NCBI GenBank assembly: GCA_018267005.1
Contig: JAFDZK010000006.1
Span: 1 to 36,923, forward strand
Origin: Bacteroidota bacterium
Lineage (GTDB): Bacteria > Bacteroidota > Bacteroidia > Sphingobacteriales > Sphingobacteriaceae
DNA length: 36,923 bases
Reading direction: 5' to 3'
Numbering within the stretch: position 1 is the first letter of the stretch; each line of letters begins with the position of its first letter. The notes beneath the pieces were generated by a model, which was not told where the DNA came from, ran no database searches, and saw nothing but the letters and a program-made list of their open reading frames with translations. The position numbers and the translations under genes were made by a program. Positions 1-8,813 of the stretch are shown here, piece by piece.

Positions 1-1119
1 TTTCATGGTTAGCGGCGAATATTGATAAACTTCCTTCATCGTTTCAACCGGTCCATGGCACTGCTGGCAGCGGATACCGGCCACCTTTACGTGCTGCGAG
101 TGGTTGAAGTAGGCAAAATCGGGCAGGTTGTGGATACGGATCCATTGTATGGGCCGCATCTTGGTGCTGTCATATTTCTGAGTCTGCGGATCGTAACCCA
201 AAGCATCATAGATCTTATGAATTTCCGGCGACTCGGTCTTAACTGTTTTATGGCAGTTCATACACACATTAAGCGACGGGATCGAAGCGTTTTTGGACTT
301 GTACGCTCCAAAGTGGCAGTACTGGCAGTTGATCTGCATTACGCCGGCGTGCAGGTCATGCGGGAATTTGATCGGCTGTACAGGCTGGTAACCCTGGTGA
401 ACGTTGGTATTCCACATCGTAACCCAGGTCCAGCTGCCGCCGGCGATGGATACGCATAGCAATACGAAGAACACAAATTTTTTGTTTTTGATCAGCTTCC
501 TGGCCAAAGCCCAGCGGTCAACCGGGGCTTTTTCCTCAACCACTTCAGGCTCCGGAACAAACTCGCCTCTTCTTAGCAGCAGTTTTTCCAGCGTGCCGAT
601 AACCCGGTTCAGCACCAGGATAACGATAAATGCGATTATGATCACACCGATCAGGCCGAAGATCACGATGTTGCTCGGACCTGTCTCGGCGGCTGCCGCG
701 CCCTGTGTGCCGGTGGCCTTGCTGGCATTCGCCTGCATGGTTTTCCATTCCGAGCGCACATAGGTAATGATGTTGGTCACATCAGCATCTGACAGATCGC
801 CAAAAACCGTCATACCCGCCTGGTTATACTCATTGTATATCTTCAGCGCTTTCGGGTCCTTGGCGGCGATCAACGCCTGGTTATTCTGTATCCACTTGGT
901 AAGCCATTTATCATCAGTCTCCGAGGTAAGCTGCGGGCCGAGGGCCGGGCCGATCAGTCGGGAGTCGATCTTATGGCAAGTAGTACATTTTGCTTTGAAT
1001 ATAGCTTCGCCCTTGGCGGCGTCACCCTGCGCTGACGCAGTTAACCCCCAGATTGCTAAACCCGTTACCAGCAGAACCGACCTTGAGAATTGTTTTAAAA
1101 TCGATGAGATGCTTCTCAT
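1..1119 (-). CDS. actA: Alternative complex III multi-heme cytochrome c subunit (ActA-like), 5' part only
   Basis: Reading down from ATG at 1119 gives 373 codons that run off the window edge with no stop. Residues 1-30 are a signal peptide. A monoheme cytochrome c domain follows, with CTTCH at 45-49 and a possible axial Met near 103, then a membrane helix (about 150-171), a second helix (about 214-233), and a multi-heme part with CQYCH (265-269), CMNCH (286-290) and CQQCH (351-355). This order matches the ActA cytochrome of alternative complex III, the quinol:cytochrome c oxidoreductase that replaces complex III in many Bacteroidota. It sits in the inner membrane with hemes in the periplasm. 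The rest of the gene and the expected actB-actF genes would lie to the left. The N-terminal monoheme domain looks fused to the usual pentaheme part; that is inferred from motif spacing. The gene has a good promoter at 1205-1238. Confidence 0.88.
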   Translation of the reverse strand, partial: MRSISSILKQFSRSVLLVTGLAIWGLTASAQGDAAKGEAIFKAKCTTCHKIDSRLIGPALGPQLTSETDDKWLTKWIQNNQALIAAKDPKALKIYNEYNQAGMTVFGDLSDADVTNIITYVRSEWKTMQANASKATGTQGAAAAETGPSNIVIFGLIGVIIIAFIVILVLNRVIGTLEKLLLRRGEFVPEPEVVEEKAPVDRWALARKLIKNKKFVFFVLLCVSIAGGSWTWVTMWNTNVHQGYQPVQPIKFPHDLHAGVMQINCQYCHFGAYKSKNASIPSLNVCMNCHKTVKTESPEIHKIYDALGYDPQTQKYDSTKMRPIQWIRIHNLPDFAYFNHSQHVKVAGIRCQQCHGPVETMKEVYQYSPLTMK

Positions 1120-1204
1120 AAATTGTATTTATGCTAAATGATTTCTTGTGTAAGTAGTTTGAAAATTAATGACAGACGTAATAGCTTGCTGTTTTTTCAA
1201 GGGA

Positions 1205-1238
1205 CAAAAGTAAAATTTATTACAGTAAGGCTGACAAA
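1205..1238 (-). promoter_or_regulatory. Bacteroidota-type promoter of the act operon
   Basis: On the minus strand the -7 box TACTTTTG (1212-1205) fits the phylum consensus TAnnTTTG exactly, and a TTTG -33 box lies at 1238-1235 with a 22-nt spacer. Transcription would start near 1201, leaving a leader of about 80 nt before the ATG at 1119. A 13-bp direct repeat (plus strand 1163-1175 and 1236-1248) brackets the box. The spacer 1120-1377 shows nothing else. Confidence 0.6.
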
Positions 1239-1377
1239 TTAATGACAGTTATGTATAATTTATAATCGTTCTAAATAAGTTAGAAAAATGGCCTTAGGAT
1301 AGCCAAAAACGCGTTTTTTACTGCACGATACTGATTCGGTCGGATACACTTGATTAAGAATAAATAAAATTAAAAAA

Positions 1378-2358
1378 TTATTGTTTTAATATCCACGCAA
1401 AAATTAAAGGCGCTACAATGGTTGCATCCGATTCGACTATAAACTTAGGTGTATCGATGCCCAGCTTGCCCCAGGTGATCTTCTCATTAGGCACGGCACC
1501 CGAGTATGAACCGAATGAAGTGGTGGAGTCGGATATTTGGCAGAAATAGCTCCAGAACGGTATATTTTCCATCTCCATATCCTGGTATAGCATGGGTACG
1601 ACGCATATCGGGAAGTCGCCTGCTATACCCCCGCCGATCTGGAAAAAGCCAATGCCTTTGCCTTCTGAATTTTTTACATACCAGTCGGCCAGCCATGCCA
1701 TATATTCGATGCCGCTTTTCATGGCGGAAGGTCTGATCTGGCCTTTGATCACATAGGACGCAAAGATATTGCCCATGGTCGAGTCCTCCCATCCGGGCAC
1801 TACAATAGGCAGGTTCTTCTCGGCAGCCGCCAGCATCCACGAGTTTTTGGAATCTATCTCGTAATATTGTTCCAGCTCGCCGCTCAGCAATATCTTATAC
1901 ATGTATTCATGCGGAAAATACCGTTCGTTCTTCACGTCGGCCTCTTTCCAAATCTTGTGAATATGTTTTTGCAAACGCCTGAAAGCTTCTTCTTCAGGTA
2001 TACAGGTATCGGTTACGCGGTTATAATGGTTTTCGAGCAGGTCCCACTCATCCTGCGGGCTCAAGTCGCGGTAGTGCGGTACACGTTTGTAATGGGAGTG
2101 CGCCACCAGGTTCATAATGTCCTCTTCCAGGTTTGCGCCGGTGCACGATATGATGGCGATCTTATCCTGGCGGATCATTTCGGCCAGCGATATGCCCAGT
2201 TCGGCGGTACTCATGGCGCCGGCAAGGGTAACCATCATTTTGCCGCCTTCGGCAAGGTGCTTTTCGTAGCCTTTGGCGGCATCCATTAAAGCGGCCGCAT
2301 TAAAATGCAGGTAATTTTTTTCGATAAACTGAGAGATGGGTCCCCGTGTATTGCTCAT
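1378..2358 (-). CDS. Deoxyhypusine synthase family protein (possible homospermidine synthase)
   Basis: A 326-aa protein that aligns over its full length with the deoxyhypusine synthase family, NAD-dependent enzymes that move the aminobutyl group of spermidine to an acceptor amine. The lysine that forms the enzyme-imine intermediate is kept (TWGK, Lys298), as are the NAD-site glycines (TGANLEED near 73-80; GGG near 242-244). Where the eukaryotic enzyme has its HHIAN segment with the active-site histidine, this protein has GDFPI (247-251). Bacteria have no eIF5A substrate, so a true hypusine role is unlikely. Bacterial homologues have been proposed to make homospermidine from spermidine and putrescine; that assignment is inferred from the family here. 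It stands alone between the act promoter region and a divergent outer membrane protein gene, with its own -7 box at 2384-2391. Confidence 0.82.
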   Translation of the reverse strand: MSNTRGPISQFIEKNYLHFNAAALMDAAKGYEKHLAEGGKMMVTLAGAMSTAELGISLAEMIRQDKIAIISCTGANLEEDIMNLVAHSHYKRVPHYRDLSPQDEWDLLENHYNRVTDTCIPEEEAFRRLQKHIHKIWKEADVKNERYFPHEYMYKILLSGELEQYYEIDSKNSWMLAAAEKNLPIVVPGWEDSTMGNIFASYVIKGQIRPSAMKSGIEYMAWLADWYVKNSEGKGIGFFQIGGGIAGDFPICVVPMLYQDMEMENIPFWSYFCQISDSTTSFGSYSGAVPNEKITWGKLGIDTPKFIVESDATIVAPLIFAWILKQ

Positions 2359-2383
2359 GATCTGTTAATATTGAATGTGGGCG

Positions 2384-2391
2384 CAAAATTA
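2384..2391 (-). promoter_or_regulatory. -7 box TAATTTTG before the deoxyhypusine-synthase-like gene
   Basis: Minus-strand TAATTTTG matches TAnnTTTG and ends 25 nt before the ATG at 2358. No clear TTG was found at the -33 position. Confidence 0.45.
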
Positions 2392-2436
2392 GATATTTTG
2401 TTTAAAGTGGATTTTAAATTTTGTGATTAGTGATTT

Positions 2437-2509
2437 GTTAACTGTGATTAGTTGACCAAAAGGTACTATTAACTATTCACAAGTCACGAGTTAGCTGATC
2501 ACTGTTAAC
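2437..2509. repeat. Imperfect 20-bp inverted repeat in a divergent spacer
   Basis: Arms 2437-2456 and 2490-2509 are complementary except for a few positions; both are built of words like GTGATTAG and GTTAAC. The spacer separates the divergent genes starting at 2358 (-) and 2540 (+). It may be a structural or regulatory element, or a member of the word-repeat class described in the findings. Confidence 0.5.
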
Positions 2510-2539
2510 CAACCACAAACACTATCTTAGCGGCCGACT

Positions 2540-3682
2540 ATGAAGCGAGCGTTTACGACATTTATATTGCTATTTATCCTGCTCCAGACCCACGCGCAGA
2601 TCAGCTGGCTGCCGCGCTTTATTAACCGCATGTATTTTGATAAGGACAGCACGAAAAAGAGCAGCTTTGTAGTGATACCGATACTAACTTCCGCACCCGA
2701 AACAGGCCTGGAATTAGGCGGCGCGGGGTTGTACTCTTTTTATTCCGATACCGTGGCTGTACACCACACGCGTGTATCAACCATTTATCCTTACATCTCC
2801 GTTACTACTAAAGGTCAAAGCCATTTTAGCGTAAGCACTACCTACTGGAGCCCGGGCAACAGCCAATATTACACCGGCGCCATAAGTTATATCAATTACC
2901 CGTTCAATTTTTTCGGCATCGGCAATAATACCCGCAAAGCGGACGAGGAATCGGTGGATGAAAAGCGTTTCAAACTTAATTTCGGCTCGAACTGGCTGCT
3001 CGCGAAAAATTTTTATGCCGGTTTTGTAGCAGGCGGTTTCAATTATAAAAACCGGAATATCGATTCGACCCACAATCATTTTTACGGAGAATCGCCGATA
3101 CAAGGCATCAACGGCGGGGCGAGCATCTACGCAGGCCCCAGCTTAGTTTATGATAGCCGCAACAACAATACCTACACGACCAAAGGTATGATCATAACCG
3201 CCTATTACAACGCCATGCATGGTGTTTTTACCAATAATGGCTATGAAGGCGGCCTCTTCAATATCGAATATTCGCAGTTTTTCCTGCTTTGTAAAAGATT
3301 GGTTTTGGGACTGGACGTACAGGAACAAAACCTTACCGGCGGTAACGTGCCTTTTTACCTGCTGCCCTCGCTTGGTAATGATGAGATGATGCGGGGTTAC
3401 TACAACGGCCGTTACCGCGACCGCAATTTAATCGCCGGCCAAACGGAACTGCGTTACCGCATCAGCGACCGTTTTGGCGTCGTAGGATTTTTGGGAACAG
3501 GGGAAGTCGCACACAACAGCTTTTCGATCAATAGCCTGAAGCCGGATTACGGCGGCGGCATACGTTATTTCTTTGATACCGAAAAAGGCCTGAGCATCCG
3601 GGCCGACTATGGCTTCGGCGAAAAGGTGCCCGGCGAATCGAGGCAAAGCGGGTTTTATATCGGATTAGGGGAAGCGTTTTAA
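2540..3682 (+). CDS. Omp85/surface-antigen-like outer membrane beta-barrel protein without POTRA domains
   Basis: A 380-aa protein with a cleavable signal peptide (ends ...THAQ, about residue 20). The remainder is alternating aromatic and hydrophobic beta strands typical of a 16-strand barrel. The segment MMRGYYNGRYRDRN (about 278-291) corresponds to the conserved [VI]RG[YF] motif in the sixth loop of BamA/TamA barrels, and the chain ends in Phe as barrels recognised by the Bam machinery do. No room is left for POTRA repeats, so it is the barrel half only, as in the group annotated 'BamA/TamA family outer membrane protein'. The substrate is unknown. It is convergent with the methyltransferase gene at 3759. 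Confidence 0.75.
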   Translation: MKRAFTTFILLFILLQTHAQISWLPRFINRMYFDKDSTKKSSFVVIPILTSAPETGLELGGAGLYSFYSDTVAVHHTRVSTIYPYISVTTKGQSHFSVSTTYWSPGNSQYYTGAISYINYPFNFFGIGNNTRKADEESVDEKRFKLNFGSNWLLAKNFYAGFVAGGFNYKNRNIDSTHNHFYGESPIQGINGGASIYAGPSLVYDSRNNNTYTTKGMIITAYYNAMHGVFTNNGYEGGLFNIEYSQFFLLCKRLVLGLDVQEQNLTGGNVPFYLLPSLGNDEMMRGYYNGRYRDRNLIAGQTELRYRISDRFGVVGFLGTGEVAHNSFSINSLKPDYGGGIRYFFDTEKGLSIRADYGFGEKVPGESRQSGFYIGLGEAF

Positions 3683-3758
3683 CGTTTTACGTTCGACGTT
3701 GTTCGTTATAAGTAGTATCTAAATAAAAACGTACAACGTAACACATATAACGTACAAC
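3683..3758. repeat. Spacer of ACGTT/AACGT word repeats between convergent genes
   Basis: The left half repeats ACGTT-type words and the right half repeats AACGTACAAC-type words, so the two halves are partly complementary and could fold into a long imperfect hairpin. Its position between two converging stop codons (3682 and 3759) fits a bidirectional terminator. Confidence 0.45.
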
Positions 3759-4544
3759 TTAAAACCGTATTAAAAAATCCTCCCTCACCTGTCCTTTCCT
3801 AAAATAAACTAACCCTATCCAGAACAGATCGACAGTAACTGTCACCTGCGGATGGCCTTTAATAGCGGCCCAGGCTTCCTTCATGCCTTCGCTCCAGTAA
3901 ATGTCGTCGAAAATAAGCAGTGTATGTTCGTGCACTTTAGGCAGGCACCACTCAAAATATCTTAAAGTGGCTTCTTTGGTATGGTTGCCGTCGATGTAAA
4001 CGAAGTCAAGCTTATCCAATCGTTTTATCACACCGGGTAAGGTATCGTCAAAATTTCCGATGATCTGTACAATGCCGGTCGCGCCGTCTTTATTAAAAAT
4101 TTCCGTAGCCACGCCCGCGGTCTCAGGGCAACCTTCAAGCGTATACAATTTGGCGTTAGGCGCAGCTTTATGCAGATATAATGTCGTAGTGCCGAGGCAG
4201 GTGCCTAACTCGATCATATTTTCGGGCTGCAGGCCGGCAGCCAAACGGTATATCAACTGCGCAAGCATGGGCGGTTTTAGGGCGCTTTTGGCTATGTCCT
4301 TTATTTTCTTCTGGTTATTGTTATTCACATGCGAACCTGCCCCCAGGTCAGTCACATTGATCATCCGCTCGTCAGAAAGCAGTTCATTTCGCAGGTTTTC
4401 TACCCCCCGGTATACTTTTTTGTCGTTCCGGTCGTATATCACTTCATCCACAAGCCTGTAAACAAAAGGCGAATGCGTGCCGTGCCTGGTCTTTCCCCTC
4501 AATCGATGAAACAGGTAATCTTTCGCAAACCGAAAATTTAACAT
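3759..4544 (-). CDS. Class I SAM-dependent methyltransferase, acceptor unknown
   Basis: A 261-aa soluble protein with a Rossmann methyltransferase core. Motif I is the acidic-glycine turn MIELGTCLGTTT (about 114-125), the next strand ends in an acidic residue at TLEGCP (about 134-139), and FVYIDGNHTKEATLRYFEW (about 181-199) is the post-I/IV region with DGNH, as in the Methyltransf_24 and O-methyltransferase groups. LLIFDDIYWSEGM follows. The N-terminal RHGTHSPFVYRLV is a conserved opening of this Bacteroidota family. The acceptor molecule cannot be read from the sequence. It is divergent from the SirB1-like gene at 4584, with only 39 bp between the start codons. Confidence 0.75.
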   Translation of the reverse strand: MLNFRFAKDYLFHRLRGKTRHGTHSPFVYRLVDEVIYDRNDKKVYRGVENLRNELLSDERMINVTDLGAGSHVNNNNQKKIKDIAKSALKPPMLAQLIYRLAAGLQPENMIELGTCLGTTTLYLHKAAPNAKLYTLEGCPETAGVATEIFNKDGATGIVQIIGNFDDTLPGVIKRLDKLDFVYIDGNHTKEATLRYFEWCLPKVHEHTLLIFDDIYWSEGMKEAWAAIKGHPQVTVTVDLFWIGLVYFRKGQVREDFLIRF

Positions 4545-4583
4545 GGCTGTAAAATTAGAAACCTTTTAGTATATTAGTGCTGC

Positions 4584-5441
4584 ATGATAGACCCTGTTGA
4601 GATCAACTCTTTAATAAAACTGCTCGACGACCCGGACAAAGAAATTTTTGACCACGTGCATGATAAGATCATTTCCTTTGGCGGCGAAGTAATCGAATTC
4701 CTCGAGTCGGCCTGGGAAGAGGCTTTCGACCCTATTTTACAGGAGCGCATAGCGAATTTAGTCCATGAAATACAGTTCAGCCTGGTTCGGGACGAGCTGC
4801 GGTTATGGTACCAGGGCGGTGCCTTCGACCTGCTTCAAGGTGTGCTTACGATCAATAAATATCAATATCCCGACCTGGACGAACAGAAGATCATTAACCA
4901 GATCGAGGCGATCAAGCGCGACGTATGGCTGCAAATGATCTACGATGCCAGTCCGGCCGAACAAGTGAAGCTGATCAACCACGTGTTCTATAACATTCAC
5001 GGTTTTAGCGGCAATACCTCCAATCATCAGGACCCCCAAAACAGTTACCTGAGCCAGGTATTGGAAACAAAAAAAGGCAACCAGATATCGCTGGCCATTA
5101 TTTACTCCATAGTGGCGCAAAAACTGGATATGCCCGTGTATGGTGTAAACCTGCCGCAGCATTTTATCCTGGCTTACGTGGACGAAACGATGGAAAGTGA
5201 GTTTGACGGAGGCATATTGTTTTATATCAATGCATTCAGCCGGGGCACTATTTTCGGCCGGCGGGATGTGGATATGTTTTTGAAACAATTGAAGCTGCGG
5301 CCCGAAAAACAGTTTTACGAACCCTGCTCGAATGTGGATATCCTAAGGCGTATTCTGCGCAACCTCATCAGCTCGTATGAAAATTTAGGATCGACCGAAA
5401 AAGTGGCGGAACTGAACGAACTACTGGAGATACTGAATTGA
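4584..5441 (+). CDS. SirB1-like transglutaminase-fold protein (Transglut_core2)
   Basis: 285 aa, no signal peptide, cytoplasmic. The central part (about 90-240) contains the SirB1/Transglut_core2 pattern: NHVFYNIHGFSGN, then DPQNSYLSQVLETKKGNQIS (typically the short segment around a catalytic-like residue) and VYGVNLPQHFILAY with a conserved His. The N-terminal third is helical with HEAT-like or TPR-like character, and the C-terminal helices (NLISSYENLGSTEKVAELNE) look like a TPR unit. Family members are widespread but their biochemical role is unsettled; active cysteine chemistry is not evident. Divergent promoter space with the methyltransferase is very short. Confidence 0.72.
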   Translation: MIDPVEINSLIKLLDDPDKEIFDHVHDKIISFGGEVIEFLESAWEEAFDPILQERIANLVHEIQFSLVRDELRLWYQGGAFDLLQGVLTINKYQYPDLDEQKIINQIEAIKRDVWLQMIYDASPAEQVKLINHVFYNIHGFSGNTSNHQDPQNSYLSQVLETKKGNQISLAIIYSIVAQKLDMPVYGVNLPQHFILAYVDETMESEFDGGILFYINAFSRGTIFGRRDVDMFLKQLKLRPEKQFYEPCSNVDILRRILRNLISSYENLGSTEKVAELNELLEILN

Positions 5442-5519
5442 TATCAGAGGCCGGATGCCGGGAGTCAGACATCGGAACGTCCGCGTTTGTTGGCCCTAAT
5501 CACTTGTAAATAAACCCTG

Positions 5520-6617
5520 TTATGGCAATATCGGCTTACGGCCAAACGTCGCCGATTTTAATATCTTCTCGGCAACGCTTACCGCGCCCGGCGAGAGCGG
5601 CGCATAATTAAGCTGGCTGCAGTATGCTTGTCCGCCGTGAATATTGTACCAAAGCAGGTCGAGCAGCGCCTTAGCCCTCTCTGCCGTACGGCCATTGTAA
5701 TTTTGTTCCTTGTAAATTAAAGCCCAGGTAAAACTTGAAATAGGATACCCTTGCGGGCCGGCCGTATTCGTCAGGGAGACTTTGGAGTCAGCCGGCAGAT
5801 TGATATTACTGGCTGATGTAGTCGATGCAAGCGTTGGTTTAATAAATGCGCCCGAGCTGTTCTGGATATCTGCAAAAGGCATCTTATTCTGCAAAGCATA
5901 AGCTAATTCCACGTAGCCTATCGCTCCCGGCGTTTGTTTAACAAGGCCCGACACACCCTCGCTTCCTTTCCCGCCTATACCTGCGGGCCAGTTTACCGCT
6001 GTGGCCCTGCTCACTTTCGATGCCCATTGCGGGCTGACCTTGGACAGGTAGTCGGTAAATATGAATGTAGTGCCGCTGCCGTCCGAACGGTGAACTACCA
6101 CGAGTGGCAGGTTTGGCAATTTCACGCCCTTATTAGACGCTGCAATTTCGGGATCATTCCAGGTTTTTATATTGCCGAGATAAATGTCGGCCAAATTTTT
6201 ACCAGTGAATTTCAACTCTGCCGAAACTCCCGGAAGATTGTAGGTAACTACCGTTGCGCCGGAACACATTGGAATATGTAGCACAGGAGCGCCCATTTTG
6301 TTTGTTTGCTCATTGTTCAGCGGAGCGTCCGAATCGCCGAAATCAACGGTCTTATTCGTAAGCTGTAAAATTCCGCCTCCGGAGCCAATAGATTGGTAAT
6401 TGATCCGCACACCGGTCTTTTTGGTGTATTCAGCGAATATCTTCGAAAAAAAAGGATACACGAACGAACTGCCCGCGCCCAAAAGGCTGTTAGCGCCTGA
6501 GTTTGACGCCGACGTGGAAGAATCAGAGCTATTGCTGGCGTTCTGGCCGCGATTGCCGTTGCAAGCGGCTAAGACCGCGCCCGCGCATATAAGAACGGCG
6601 ACTGCGAAGTTTTTCAT
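5520..6617 (-). CDS. pstS: Phosphate ABC transporter substrate-binding lipoprotein PstS
   Basis: 365 aa with a lipoprotein signal ending LAAC (Cys19), a low-complexity Ser/Asn linker (about 27-44), then the PstS fold. The phosphate-binding elements are visible: LLGAGSSFVYPFF at 45-57, SIGSGGGI near 76-83, DFGDSDAPL near 92-100, and the HRSDGSGTTFIFTDYL loop near 174-189. It would capture phosphate on the periplasmic face for PstCAB. No pstC, pstA, pstB or phoU is adjacent, so the permease must be encoded elsewhere. It converges with the SirB1-like gene. Upstream spacer 6618-6768 shows no gene. Confidence 0.9.
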   Translation of the reverse strand: MKNFAVAVLICAGAVLAACNGNRGQNASNSSDSSTSASNSGANSLLGAGSSFVYPFFSKIFAEYTKKTGVRINYQSIGSGGGILQLTNKTVDFGDSDAPLNNEQTNKMGAPVLHIPMCSGATVVTYNLPGVSAELKFTGKNLADIYLGNIKTWNDPEIAASNKGVKLPNLPLVVVHRSDGSGTTFIFTDYLSKVSPQWASKVSRATAVNWPAGIGGKGSEGVSGLVKQTPGAIGYVELAYALQNKMPFADIQNSSGAFIKPTLASTTSASNINLPADSKVSLTNTAGPQGYPISSFTWALIYKEQNYNGRTAERAKALLDLLWYNIHGGQAYCSQLNYAPLSPGAVSVAEKILKSATFGRKPILP

Positions 6618-6768
6618 AACGGATATTTTGTTATTAAATATTTTCTGCGATCCACAGACAGCAAACGGAAGATTTGTAAAGGTAAACAGTTAACAGCGAA
6701 AGATGTTTCGGTTTGCCCGGATACTTTTAACCCAAACTTGTAAATGCCCGGCCGTTAGACCGAAATGA

Positions 6769-7680
6769 TCAGAACCCGTTTTCCGCCAGCCAATTCTGGG
6801 CCCAGTTGAACCAATGGCCGGGGTTTTTGGGATTTTCCAGCCCAAAGCCATGACCGCCCTCCTCAAAAATATGCATTTCGGCTTTTACTTTATTTTTCAG
6901 CAAAGCTTCGTAGAACATCATTGAATTTTGCACAGGTACTACGTCGTCGTCCGTTGCGTGAACCAGGAAAGTCGGTGGCGTGTCCGTTGTCACCTGCTTT
7001 TCGTTGGAATACAGGTCGATCAGTTGCTGCGACGGGCTTTTGCCGATTAGGTTTTCACGCGACCCGACATGGGCTTCCGGCCCGAAGCTGATGACCGGGT
7101 AGATGAGCATGCCGAAATCGGGCCGCAGGCTGATGTTGCTTTTATTGTCGATAACCGCTTTGGCATAATGTGTCAACAAGGTTGAAGCCAGGTGCCCGCC
7201 GGCCGAAAAGCCGATGATACCTATCTTATGCGGATCGATGCCCCATTCGGTTGCATGTTCGCGCACCAATTGAATGGCTCTTTGTGCGTCCTGTAACGGC
7301 CCGATGGTTTTATCCACCATGATGGAATCACTGGGAAGGCGGTACTTTACGACGAACGCCGTAACGCCGATCTTGTTGAACTGCGTAGCAATTGCCCTGC
7401 CCTCGTGATTTGACGCCAGGCCCGCATAACCGCCACCTGGGAACACAATAATCGCCGTGCCGGTAGCTTTGCCTTTTTCGGGAAAGTACGGCGTGACGGT
7501 CGGTACACTCACATCGGTTATCCAATAGTTCTGCGCTACGTCCGTTTTTTCGACATAAGTTGCCGGAGTGGGTTTCGAATTAGGAACTCCGTTTGAATAC
7601 AGTGGTATGGGGGTTTGTTGCGCGAAAGAAGTTGAGAACAATGAAGCTGCCACGAGCGATAAAAAGATATTCCTAAACAT
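6769..7680 (-). CDS. Secreted alpha/beta hydrolase, BD-FAE/acetyl-esterase-like
   Basis: 303 aa with a signal peptide (residues 1-20, ...TSFAQ). The oxyanion loop is FPGGGYAGLA (about 80-89). The nucleophile elbow is GFSAGGH with Ser159, the acid lies in HATDDDVVP (about 240-248) and the histidine in EGGHGFG (about 274-280), giving a complete Ser-Asp-His triad. The architecture matches periplasmic carbohydrate esterases (acetylxylan or feruloyl esterase-like, often annotated 'alpha/beta hydrolase' or 'xylanase'). The substrate is inferred only. It lies 39 bp after prfB on the same strand but has its own -7 box. Confidence 0.8.
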   Translation of the reverse strand: MFRNIFLSLVAASLFSTSFAQQTPIPLYSNGVPNSKPTPATYVEKTDVAQNYWITDVSVPTVTPYFPEKGKATGTAIIVFPGGGYAGLASNHEGRAIATQFNKIGVTAFVVKYRLPSDSIMVDKTIGPLQDAQRAIQLVREHATEWGIDPHKIGIIGFSAGGHLASTLLTHYAKAVIDNKSNISLRPDFGMLIYPVISFGPEAHVGSRENLIGKSPSQQLIDLYSNEKQVTTDTPPTFLVHATDDDVVPVQNSMMFYEALLKNKVKAEMHIFEEGGHGFGLENPKNPGHWFNWAQNWLAENGF

Positions 7681-7707
7681 AGTGGTTTGACAGATCGGTT
7701 ATCATTC

Positions 7708-7715
7708 CAAATATA
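7708..7715 (-). promoter_or_regulatory. -7 box TATATTTG before the hydrolase gene
   Basis: Minus-strand TATATTTG fits TAnnTTTG and lies between the prfB stop (7720) and the hydrolase ATG (7680), so the hydrolase can be transcribed apart from prfB. Confidence 0.45.
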
Positions 7716-7719
7716 GCGA

Positions 7720-8809
7720 TTACTTCGAACCACCAAACTCCATCAAATAAGCTTTCAGGAAATCGTTGAGATCGCCGTCCAGCACCGCCTGGGCATTGGA
7801 TGTTTCGTAATCGGTACGCAGGTCCTTCACCAATTTATAAGGATGAAGCACATAGTTCCTGATCTGTGAGCCCCATTCGATCTTTTTCTTACTTCCCTCG
7901 ATGGCATTGGTGGTTTCCATGCGCTTGCGCATCTCTATCTCGTACAACTGCGACTTCAGCAAGCGAATGGCGTTCTCTTTGTTTTGCAGCTGCGACCGTG
8001 ATTCCTGGTTCTTGATGATAATACCCGAAGGCTTGTGATACAAACGAACAGCGGTCTCCACCTTGTTCACGTTCTGGCCACCCGCACCACCGGAACGGAA
8101 GGTTTCAAACTCAATGTCGGCTGGGTTTATTTCGATCTCGATGCTGTCATCGACCAATGGATAAACGTACACCGATGCAAATGAAGTGTGGCGCTTGGCA
8201 TTGGCATCGAACGGCGAAATGCGCACCAGCCGGTGCACGCCGTTTTCGCCCTTTAAATAACCATAAGCGAAATCGCCCTCGAATTGCAGGGTCACGGTTT
8301 TAACGCCGGCCACATCGCCTTCCTGGAAATCCTGTTCGGTAACTTTGTAGCCGTTCTTTTCGCCCCACATAATATACATACGCATCAGCATCCCCGCCCA
8401 GTCGCAGCTTTCGGTGCCGCCGGCTCCTGCCGTGATCTGCAATACCGCGTTAAGCTGATCCTCTTCGGCCGAAAGCATATTCTTAAACTCCAGCTCTTCA
8501 ACGGCTTTGGTGGCCGCATCAAACTGCTGCTGCATTTCGGCCTCGTCGGCATCACCGGATTGATAAAAATCGAACATCACTCCCGCGTCATCCACCGCCG
8601 ATACCACTTGCTGGTAAGCGTCGGTCCAAACTTTTTTCGTTTTAATGGAAGCCAGAACTTTTTCGGCTTCTTTAGGCTCGTCCCAGAAATGGGGGCCAAC
8701 AGTTATTTCCTGTTCTTTTTGCAGTTCATCGAGTTTTGCGTCGATGTCAAAGATGCCTCCTCAGGGAAGCAGTTCTATCCCTCAAGTCCTGGATCTGTTC
8801 TTTAGTCAT
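7720..8809 (-). CDS. prfB: Peptide chain release factor 2, with programmed +1 frameshift
   Basis: The gene starts at ATG 8809, reads 20 codons to CTT, meets an in-frame TGA (8749-8747) and continues in the +1 frame from GAC at 8748 to the stop at 7720. The joined product is 362 aa (E. coli RF2 is 365). The site is classical: AGGAGG, three bases, CTT TGA C. The stop codon is the one RF2 itself reads, so low RF2 lets ribosomes shift and make more. The specificity motif SPF (198-200) and the GGQ motif (243-245, in [14 protein letters not shown]) are intact. It releases peptides at UGA and UAA. The larger downstream reading frame alone would look like a truncated gene; the short upstream frame is essential. 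Confidence 0.96.
8747..8761 (-). promoter_or_regulatory. prfB +1 frameshift site (internal SD, CTT TGA C)
   Basis: Internal Shine-Dalgarno AGGAGG at 8761-8756, CAT at 8755-8753, slippery CTT at 8752-8750 and TGA at 8749-8747. Spacing equals that of the E. coli site. It is an autoregulatory translational switch. Confidence 0.93.
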
Positions 8810-8813
8810 GCGG

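Noticed and set aside
22..763. Plus-strand open frames at the left edge
   Set aside because: They are antisense to the multi-heme cytochrome gene, whose heme motifs identify the real frame.
5520..6617. A complete pst transport operon
   Set aside because: Only pstS is present; neighbouring genes are unrelated.
7720..8607. Truncated prfB starting at 8607
   Set aside because: The +1 frameshift joins the upstream 20 codons, so the gene is whole.
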